This document shows positions 57,490 through 64,000 of a DNA stretch of 64,000 nt, piece after piece (within the stretch, counting starts at the first letter, position 1; each line of letters begins with the position of its first letter). Location: assembly GCA_023229845.1 (NCBI GenBank), contig JALNYK010000008.1, positions 1 to 64,000 of the forward strand, given 5' to 3'. Origin of the DNA: Gallionella sp. GTDB lineage: Bacteria > Pseudomonadota > Gammaproteobacteria > Burkholderiales > Gallionellaceae. The notes beneath the pieces are model-generated. The model saw only the letters and a program-made list of their open reading frames with translations, had not been told where the DNA came from and made no database searches. The translations under genes were made by a program, and so were the position numbers.

Positions 57490-58575
57490 ATGAAAACAAA
57501 GTTTAATTTTAAAGCAGCATTAATTTCAGTTGCACTTCTGGGCGGATCAATAACTTCAGGCGCGGTGTATTCAAGCCCTTTCCCTTTGCTCAAAGCCAAC
57601 GGCGTTAGCACGGCCCAAGATGCCACCGACTATTACCGCACCATCGACCCCCCGGTTGCCGGACACCCGAACGGCCTAAGATATACCCAGGCAGAATGGA
57701 GAGAAGTTAATGGCTTTAATGATCCCGCGAATGAAATCGTTGTGGTGGGGGGACACAAAAACGTCTCTGATCTCGGCTTCTGGCGAAGAATTGAGATGGT
57801 CATTGACAAGCGTTGGGGGAAAAGGAGGAACGTCGCGTTTACCACCTACAACTTCGAGTTCGAATCTGACACGACAGACGTAAAAAAAGCAAAGTCCATC
57901 GTGAATATGGAATACTCCCCTGGCCCGAATGGTGACCGTATCACCAAGTTCTACATCTACAATCCCGATGGTACACGCAAGGCCGATACTTTCTTTGATC
58001 CTGACGGCATTAACGACCTGACCAAGCAAGATAACCTGAACTTGCCAAACGGTTGCGCTGCCTGCCATGGTGGAGGGGAAGACTTTAGAGCCCATAGTGG
58101 TAAGACCGACGGCGGATTCCTTGCGTTTGACTTCAACGTTTTCGAGTACGGCACGCTGACATCCCGTGCAGCTAATGAACCCAATGTGAAGAAGCTTAAT
58201 CAAGGGGTGCTGATGACAGATCCGCCCAGCGCCGTAAAGAATCTGATATATGGACTCTACGGTGGCAAATCCCTGCCGTTGGCCACGCAAAACTCGGATT
58301 ACATGCCGAGCGACTGGGCCACAGAGCCAGCACTCTGGAAGGTCGTCGTGACGGATTGCCTGGGCTGCCATACCCTGTCCGAATCGTCAGTGCTGAACCT
58401 CAATTACTGGAAGCTCCACGTCGGGTCGCTCCGTGAGCAACTTTTCGAATATCGACTCATGCCAAACTCGCCTTATGCAAACAGACGTTTCTGGAATATG
58501 GACCCTAATCAGCCGCCTACTACGCCGGCCCATAGTGATACCGTAAGAGATGCACTCAAACGCTTCCGCCCTTGA
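57490..58575 (+). CDS. Periplasmic diheme cytochrome-like protein
   Basis: A 361-residue secreted protein with signal peptide (AALISVALLGGSITSGAVYS). It has two CxxCH heme sites: NGCAACHGGGED near residue 195 and DCLGCHTLS near 296. Between them it is rich in Asn, Asp and Tyr. No catalytic family was recognised; no long heme spacing or peroxidase motif is evident. AAGGAG lies 7 bases upstream. It is single-gene, followed by a terminator, and has lower GC than the nrdJ gene behind it. An electron-transfer role is inferred. Confidence 0.82.
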   Translation: MKTKFNFKAALISVALLGGSITSGAVYSSPFPLLKANGVSTAQDATDYYRTIDPPVAGHPNGLRYTQAEWREVNGFNDPANEIVVVGGHKNVSDLGFWRRIEMVIDKRWGKRRNVAFTTYNFEFESDTTDVKKAKSIVNMEYSPGPNGDRITKFYIYNPDGTRKADTFFDPDGINDLTKQDNLNLPNGCAACHGGGEDFRAHSGKTDGGFLAFDFNVFEYGTLTSRAANEPNVKKLNQGVLMTDPPSAVKNLIYGLYGGKSLPLATQNSDYMPSDWATEPALWKVVVTDCLGCHTLSESSVLNLNYWKLHVGSLREQLFEYRLMPNSPYANRRFWNMDPNQPPTTPAHSDTVRDALKRFRP

Positions 58576-58630
58576 TCAGCAATCTGAATTAGTCACTGTC
58601 CATAACTCGGCTCTGCGCCACGTGCCACTA

Positions 58631-58666
58631 AACAGGCGGCTGCTCCGGCAGCCGCCTGTTTTCTTT
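58631..58666 (+). terminator. Intrinsic terminator after the diheme gene
   Basis: CAGGCGGCTG and CAGCCGCCTG form a 10-bp stem with a short loop followed by TTTTCTTT. It lies about 55 bases beyond the stop codon. Confidence 0.92.
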
Positions 58667-58844
58667 ATAGTTGCTCAACCGAGTATTCATGCGATGCAAC
58701 TCCACCTTCAGCTTTCTTCTCCAGCCCACGTAGGCACTACCCCCCGGCAGGCTGATTGTCTTCCACAAGCCCTGAACTTGTCCTCTGACCGTTTCCTGTT
58801 TGTACTATCATTCATCGCAATAACTGCACGGGATGGAATCAGCG

Positions 58845-61745
58845 ATGACACAGGAAATCAGCACCGAAGTTTTGCTGGAAAAATACGCCGAGCCGGGCGA
58901 GCACTCGGTCGAGGATGTGCGCCGCCGCGTGGCGCGCGGGCTGGCGCAGGCGGAGAAGCCGGAGCAGCGCACGCAGTGGGAGGAGAAATTCTTCCTCGCG
59001 CAGGAGAACGGCTTCGTGCCCGCCGGGCGCATCAACTCCGCCGCGGGGCTGGACAGCCAGGCGACGCTGATCAACTGTTTCGTGCAGCCGGTGGGCGACG
59101 CGATCTCCGGCGTCGTCGACGGCAAGCCCGGCATCTACGACGCGCTGCAGCAGGCCGCCGAGACCATGCGGCGCGGCGGCGGCGTGGGCTACGACTTCTC
59201 GGCGATCCGTCCCGAGGGCGCGCATGTGAAAGGCACCAACTCGCGCGCCAGCGGCCCGATCTCCTACATGCGCGTGTTCGACCGCTCCTGCGAGACGGTG
59301 GAATCCGCCGGTGCGCGGCGCGGCGCGCAGATGGGCGTGCTGCGCTGCGACCATCCCGACATCGAAAAATTCATCGGCGCCAAGGACAAGGGCGACCTGC
59401 GCAACTTCAACATCTCCGTCGGCGTGACCGACGCGCTGATGCGGGCGGTGGAGAAGGACGAGGAATTCGAGCTGGTGCATGCCGCCGAACCCGCCGCCGC
59501 GTTCAAGGAACAGGGTGCTTCCCGCCGCGCCGACGGCAAGTGGATCTACCGCAAGGTGCGCGCCGTCGAGCTGTGGAAGCAGATCATCGCCAGCACCTAC
59601 GACCACGCCGAACCGGGCGTGCTGTTCATCGACCTGATGAACCGCGACAACAACCTGTCGTATTGCGAGGTGATCGAAGCGACCAACCCCTGCGCCGAGC
59701 AACCCCTGCCCGCCTACGGCTGCTGCTGCTTAGGCTCGATCAACCTGACGCGCATGGTGAAGAATCCATTCTCGGTGCATGCCGGCTTCGACTACGAACC
59801 GTTCAAACAACTGGTGCGCACCTCAGTGCGCATGCTGGACAACGTGCTGGACGTGAGCGCGTGGCCGCTGCCGGAACAGCAGCAGGAGGCGCAGAGCAAG
59901 CGCCGCATCGGCCTGGGCTACACCGGGCTGGGCGATGCGCTGGCGATGCTGGGGCTGCGCTACGACACCGACGCGGCGCGCGCCTTCGCCGCCGACATCA
60001 CCCGCATCATGCGCGACGAGGCCTATTCCGCCTCGGTGGAACTGGCGCAGGAGCGCGGCGCGTTCCCGCTGCTGGATGCGGAGCAATATCTCGCCGCACC
60101 GCGCTTCGCCTCGCGCCTGCCGGACGAGCTGAAGGACAAGATACGGCGGCACGGCATACGCAACAGCCATCTGCTGTCCATCGCGCCCACCGGCACCATC
60201 TCGCTGGCCTTCGCCGACAACGCCTCCAACGGCATCGAGCCGGCGTTTTCCTGGTACTACACGCGCAAGAAACGCATGCCGGACGGCACGACCAAGGACT
60301 ACCAGGTCGAGGACCATGCCTGGCGGTTGTACAAGAAACAGGGCGGCGACACAGAGCATCTGCCGCCCGCCTTCGTCTCCGCGCTGGACATCTCCGCGAT
60401 CGACCACATGAAGATGGTCGCCGCGGTCGCGCCGTTTATCGACACCTCGATCAGCAAGACGGTGAACGTGCCCGCCGATTATCCCTACGAGGATTTCAAG
60501 GACCTCTACACCGAGGCATGGAAAGCCGGACTCAAGGGGCTGGCGACCTATCGGCCCAACAGTGTGCTGGGCTCGGTGCTGTCGGTCACGCCGGAACCGA
60601 AGACAGACGAACAGCCGCAGGATTTCGTGTTCGACCAAGATCGGCGCATCGAGCTGGAAGCCACGCCCACGCCGGCGCTGGCCTCCTTGCGCTGGCCGGG
60701 CCGGCCGAAGCTGTCCGCAGGCAGCGAGGGCTGGGTGTCGCAGGTGGTCAAGCATCCGCTCGGCAGCTTCGTCGCGTTCGTGTCGCATACCACAAACCGC
60801 CCTCTCCCCAACCCTCTCCCGCAAGCGGGCGAGGGGGCAAACGAATCGCTGCGCGACTCTTCAACTCTGGGCCACAACCATCCGTTCGAAGTATGGGTGA
60901 ACGGCTCCGAGCAGCCGCGCGGACTCGGCGCGCTGGCGAAGTCGCTGTCGATGGACATGCGCACGCGCGACCCGGTGTGGATACGCATGAAGCTGGAGAT
61001 GCTGACCAAGACCGCGGGCGACGACGCCTTCGACATGGCTATGCCACCGGACGGTGAAATGAAGCGCATGCCCAGCCTGGTCGCCGCGTTCGCGCACCTG
61101 CTGAAATACCGCATCGAGGCGCTGGGCGCGCTGGAGATCACCGAGGGCGTGACCACGCCGATGATGGACGCGCTGTTCGCGAAGAAGGAACCCAAGACCG
61201 GCACCGACGGCACGATGAGCTGGACCGTGGATATCGCCAACGCCGGAACCGGCGACGACTTCGTGCTGGGCCTGAAGGAACTGGTGCTGCCCGACGGACA
61301 GCGCCGCCCCTATTCGATGTGGCTGTCCGGCGTGTATCCGCGCTCGCTCGACGGGCTGTGCAAGGTGCTGAGCCTGGACATGCGCGTGATCGACCCGGCG
61401 TGGATAGGCATGAAACTGCGCAAGCTGCTGAACTTCGGCGAACCGCTGGGCGACTTCATGGCGCGCGTGCCGGGCGGGATGAAGATGGAGAGCTACCCCT
61501 CGACCGTCTCCTACGTCGCCAAGCTCATCATCCACCGCTACGCGATGCTCGGCATCCTCGACGAACAAGGCTACCCGGTGCAGCAGATGGGCGTGCTGGA
61601 GATCCCCGAAGGCCAGATCAAGCCGACCACGATCACCAAGCCGCTGACCGGCAAGCTGTGCAAGGAATGCGGCAACGCGACATTGATAAAAAAGGATGGG
61701 TGCGAGTTCTGCACCAGTTGCGGGGCGATAGGGGCGTGCGGCTGA
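58845..61745 (+). CDS. nrdJ: Adenosylcobalamin-dependent ribonucleotide reductase
   Basis: A 966-residue class II reductase making deoxyribonucleotides with B12. The N-terminal domain has [13 protein letters not shown]; active-site regions include [20 protein letters not shown] and [19 protein letters not shown]. The extended C-terminal TSCPAC-type part ends in a zinc-ribbon-like [20 protein letters not shown]. Residues 657-671 ([15 protein letters not shown]) are encoded by a palindromic repeat between FVSHT and NHPFEVW, where relatives have a short loop. The start at 58845 is chosen over 58833 because the MTQ start is shared with the truncated copy at 55270. Confidence 0.95.
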   Translation: MTQEISTEVLLEKYAEPGEHSVEDVRRRVARGLAQAEKPEQRTQWEEKFFLAQENGFVPAGRINSAAGLDSQATLINCFVQPVGDAISGVVDGKPGIYDALQQAAETMRRGGGVGYDFSAIRPEGAHVKGTNSRASGPISYMRVFDRSCETVESAGARRGAQMGVLRCDHPDIEKFIGAKDKGDLRNFNISVGVTDALMRAVEKDEEFELVHAAEPAAAFKEQGASRRADGKWIYRKVRAVELWKQIIASTYDHAEPGVLFIDLMNRDNNLSYCEVIEATNPCAEQPLPAYGCCCLGSINLTRMVKNPFSVHAGFDYEPFKQLVRTSVRMLDNVLDVSAWPLPEQQQEAQSKRRIGLGYTGLGDALAMLGLRYDTDAARAFAADITRIMRDEAYSASVELAQERGAFPLLDAEQYLAAPRFASRLPDELKDKIRRHGIRNSHLLSIAPTGTISLAFADNASNGIEPAFSWYYTRKKRMPDGTTKDYQVEDHAWRLYKKQGGDTEHLPPAFVSALDISAIDHMKMVAAVAPFIDTSISKTVNVPADYPYEDFKDLYTEAWKAGLKGLATYRPNSVLGSVLSVTPEPKTDEQPQDFVFDQDRRIELEATPTPALASLRWPGRPKLSAGSEGWVSQVVKHPLGSFVAFVSHTTNRPLPNPLPQAGEGANESLRDSSTLGHNHPFEVWVNGSEQPRGLGALAKSLSMDMRTRDPVWIRMKLEMLTKTAGDDAFDMAMPPDGEMKRMPSLVAAFAHLLKYRIEALGALEITEGVTTPMMDALFAKKEPKTGTDGTMSWTVDIANAGTGDDFVLGLKELVLPDGQRRPYSMWLSGVYPRSLDGLCKVLSLDMRVIDPAWIGMKLRKLLNFGEPLGDFMARVPGGMKMESYPSTVSYVAKLIIHRYAMLGILDEQGYPVQQMGVLEIPEGQIKPTTITKPLTGKLCKECGNATLIKKDGCEFCTSCGAIGACG
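60813..60856. repeat. 44-bp palindromic repeat inside nrdJ
   Basis: It matches 5464-5507 on the other strand at 43 of 44 bases and is read in the same frame as there. It is preceded by a further CCTCTCCCCAACCC of the same repeat family. Confidence 0.92.
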
Positions 61746-61797
61746 CGAGGACATAACCGTACGACCTGCGCCAACATAACAAACAGGGAGGTGGCGC

Positions 61798-62880
61798 ATG
61801 AAACAGGTTCAAACGATATTTCGTTCAGCCGTCGTCGCGGCTGCGTTGTTGCTGGGTGCATCCGGCGCACAGGCCGGGGATGAAAGCCCGCCTCTCGAAT
61901 GCAAAGAGAAGGAGAACGGTCAGCATGTCCTGTGGGAGAACGACGTGCTCACCTCCAAGCTGCTGGGCAAGTCGGACAAGTGGTACACGGATGGCATCAA
62001 GTGGGCATCGAGCTACAAGCCGAACTGCACGCCGGGCTGGCTGCCGGACAAGCTGCAGAGCACGCTGGCCGATCTGATGCAGGAAGACAGATACGACATC
62101 GTGTACGGCGTCACCGTCGGCCAACTGATGTTCACCCCGAAGAACCTCGCCACCGCCCTGCCGCAGCCGATGGACCGATTCTGGGGTGGCTGGCTCTACA
62201 CCGGCATGCAGGTGCAACGGCAACCCCGGGACGACAGCAACGAACTGGAGACGCTGGAAGTCGATTACGGCGTGACCGGCGCGTTGTCCGGTGCGGAACA
62301 GGTGCAGCGGGTGATCCACAGGCTCAGCAATTCCACGCCGCCACAAGGCTGGAACAACCAGATCAAGACGGAACCTTCGATCCAGCTCACCTACTCGCGC
62401 ACCTTCCACACGCCGCAGCGACGGATTCCCGGCACGGCGCTGTCTTCCGACTTCGCCTGGCACTACGGCGCGGTGGCGGGCACGCTGTTCGACTACGTCA
62501 ACGGTGGCGTCACCGCACGGCTCGGCACCAAGCTGACGGACGTGACGCCCGGCACCATCGAGAATCCGGCGATAGGCCAGTTCAGCAAACTGTCGAACGC
62601 CGCCTACCTGATGGCGAGGCTGGACATGAAAGCGGTCGCCCACAACACTTTCATCGACGGCAGCCTGCTGCGCGAAGCGCCCCATGATTCGCAGGTCACC
62701 AGCAAACAGATCGTGCCCCAGCTCAGCTTCGGGGTGGTGCTGGAGTGGGCGGGCAAGGGTAACGACGAGGGCAAGCGCCTGAGCATCCTGCTCCACCGCC
62801 GCGGCTCTGAATTCAGGTCGCCCGCAGGACCTGCGCCGATCTTCAACTTCGGCACGATAGCCTGGGAGTGGGATATGTAA
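61798..62880 (+). CDS. LpxR-like lipid A deacylase (DUF2219)
   Basis: A 360-residue outer-membrane protein with signal peptide (SAVVAAALLLGASGAQA). It matches the LpxR family with the early ENDVLTSKLLGKSDKWYTDG motif, which provides the Asn/Asp/Thr-type active-site residues, and repeated beta-strand patterns to the end. LpxR removes an acyl chain from lipid A. GGGAGGT lies 7 bases before the ATG. The catalytic His was not located with confidence, so activity is inferred from family only. Confidence 0.82.
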   Translation: MKQVQTIFRSAVVAAALLLGASGAQAGDESPPLECKEKENGQHVLWENDVLTSKLLGKSDKWYTDGIKWASSYKPNCTPGWLPDKLQSTLADLMQEDRYDIVYGVTVGQLMFTPKNLATALPQPMDRFWGGWLYTGMQVQRQPRDDSNELETLEVDYGVTGALSGAEQVQRVIHRLSNSTPPQGWNNQIKTEPSIQLTYSRTFHTPQRRIPGTALSSDFAWHYGAVAGTLFDYVNGGVTARLGTKLTDVTPGTIENPAIGQFSKLSNAAYLMARLDMKAVAHNTFIDGSLLREAPHDSQVTSKQIVPQLSFGVVLEWAGKGNDEGKRLSILLHRRGSEFRSPAGPAPIFNFGTIAWEWDM

Positions 62881-63000
62881 CGTGCGGCAAGGCCGCTCAA
62901 AAAAGACGATTGAGTTCAACGTTATGCTGAATGGCCGGAACGTGAATCTGTAGATCGTGCCACCTTTGCGGCGGCTCGCGATAACATAATCAGCGCATCC

Positions 63001-64000
63001 CTAAACTAGGATATTCCCCGCCGTCAGCTGAACGATGTTCACCCCAGACAGGACCACCAGCGCCGTTTCCATGCCGTTAGCCGCCAGGTCGGTCGAGTGG
63101 TACACCGTCACCGCGTTGCCGTTGGCCGAGTCGGCGATCACGATGTAGCCATCCGTAGCGATCACGGACACGTCGGCCGCAATCGCATTCGCCGCATCGG
63201 CAATCGCCACCGGCGTGGCGTCGAAGATGAAGACGTTGGCGGCGACGAAATCGGTCGTCAGGGTCTGGCCGGTCGCGACGGAATCGGTCAGGTTGGCGAT
63301 GGCGGACAAGTCCAGCACGTCGCCGCCGTTCGCGACCGGCGCGGCGCTGAAACCGAGGACGGTGTCGGTTCCGTCTGCAATCGAAGTCAGCAGGATCGTC
63401 GCGGAGCCGGCCGCGGTCGCGTCGGCGATGACGATCTGGTCTGCGCCCGCGCCGCCGGCGATGAGGTCGGCCCCGCCGTTGCCATAGAGCACGTCGCCGG
63501 CCGCCGTGCCGTTCAGGATGTCGGTTGCGATGCTGCCGGTGACAATAGCGCCCGTTCCCAATGGCGTGACTTCTGCGGTGCTGAAACCGGGAATCGCCGA
63601 GAGCGACGCGGCGGCATCCGTCAGCAGCGCGGTCTTGGCGTCGTTGGACAGCACGTAACCGTCGGCAAACACCAGCCGGTCGTTCGATGCGCCCGTCGCC
63701 GCTGCAACAATTACCGTCTCGCCGCTCGTCGCGTTGGTGAAGGTGATCTTGGAAGTGGTCGCCGCCTTGCTGTAGTCGGCCCAGTTGCCGGTGAGGTAGA
63801 TCTTGTCTTCGCCGCTGTTCAGTTTGGAGGCGTCCACCGTCGCGCCCGCCTTGACGTAGACGATATCTACGCCGTTGCCGCCGGTCGCGATGAAGTTGAT
63901 CCCCGGCGAGGTGCCGGTGAACACTTCCCCGGTCGTATCCAGCGCGAAGCCCTTGACGGTGGCGTTCAGCGTGGTCGGCTGCGCCGGCGCCGCGCCCAGC
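63001..64000 (-). CDS. C-terminal part of a large RTX-like secreted protein (runs off window)
   Basis: The minus-strand frame is open from the window end to a stop at 63001 and gives at least 333 residues. It is rich in Ala, Thr, Asp and Gly with almost no Cys. A calcium-binding RTX repeat is visible (LYGNGGADLIAGGAGADQIV), followed by a typical type I secretion C-terminal pattern (GTDTVLGFSAAPVANGGDVLDLSAI). The beta-strand-rich repeats suggest a surface or S-layer-like protein. The start lies outside the window. Confidence 0.78.
   Translation of the reverse strand, partial: LGAAPAQPTTLNATVKGFALDTTGEVFTGTSPGINFIATGGNGVDIVYVKAGATVDASKLNSGEDKIYLTGNWADYSKAATTSKITFTNATSGETVIVAAATGASNDRLVFADGYVLSNDAKTALLTDAAASLSAIPGFSTAEVTPLGTGAIVTGSIATDILNGTAAGDVLYGNGGADLIAGGAGADQIVIADATAAGSATILLTSIADGTDTVLGFSAAPVANGGDVLDLSAIANLTDSVATGQTLTTDFVAANVFIFDATPVAIADAANAIAADVSVIATDGYIVIADSANGNAVTVYHSTDLAANGMETALVVLSGVNIVQLTAGNILV

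Noticed and set aside
58550..61057. 835-codon open frame on the plus strand
   Set aside because: It is an alternative frame of nrdJ, rich in Arg/Ala, without recognisable motifs.

Overview
The window reads as a chromosomal segment of a GC-rich betaproteobacterium. The housekeeping order leuC-leuD-leuB-asd-fimV-truA-trpF-trpB-trpA-accD-folC-dedD-cvpA-purF-metZ, all on the minus strand, is the classic betaproteobacterial arrangement. The heavy metal-resistance load, the B12-dependent ribonucleotide reductase, the heme-sensing chemoreceptor and the many short palindromic repeats would fit Nitrosomonadales such as Gallionellaceae; that finer placement is inference. No tRNA, rRNA or CRISPR array was seen.

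Layout. Positions 1-2.8 kb hold the start of a membrane sensor, a small unknown protein and a PAS/heme-c methyl-accepting chemotaxis protein. From 3.3 to 24.7 kb runs an unbroken minus-strand copper/silver island. It holds a CusCBA efflux pump, a CusF-type chaperone, the CopA/PcoA multicopper oxidase with CopB, a P1B copper ATPase translationally coupled to an HD-GYP phosphodiesterase, and a DUF411 protein. It also holds several YHS or CxMHPE metal-binding modules and membrane-modifying genes (a cyclopropane synthase, an ICMT-type methyltransferase and a lycopene-cyclase-domain membrane protein). Positions 24.8-45.4 kb hold recX-recA-cinA and then the biosynthetic block. metZ is preceded by a clear SAM-II riboswitch followed by an intrinsic terminator; an alternative antiterminator can be drawn. 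A 39-residue entericidin gene lies between leuC and leuD. Positions 45.5-49.6 kb hold a hydrolase, a ParE-type toxin-antitoxin pair, serB and a membrane protein. Positions 48.8-53.3 kb hold a molybdenum-hydroxylase module (MobA-like, large and small subunits, XdhC-like).

Positions 53.3-58.8 kb are a plastic region. It has a low-GC two-gene unit (a PIN-domain protein and a membrane-anchored protein of unknown function), a truncated second copy of the nrdJ 5' end, an IS10-type insertion with a 9-bp target duplication and a frameshifted transposase, an orphan antitoxin remnant and a diheme protein. Intact nrdJ, an LpxR-like gene and the 3' part of a large RTX-like secreted protein follow.

The most unusual feature is the set of palindromic repeats that have entered coding sequence. 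One 44-bp element lies in the same reading frame in two unrelated proteins (copper ATPase and NrdJ). Other elements form a linker in CusB, a new N-terminus of a MobA-like protein, the C-terminal tail of an XdhC-like protein and the stop codon of metZ. The best candidates for something undescribed are these repeat-derived peptides and the PIN/membrane-protein pair.
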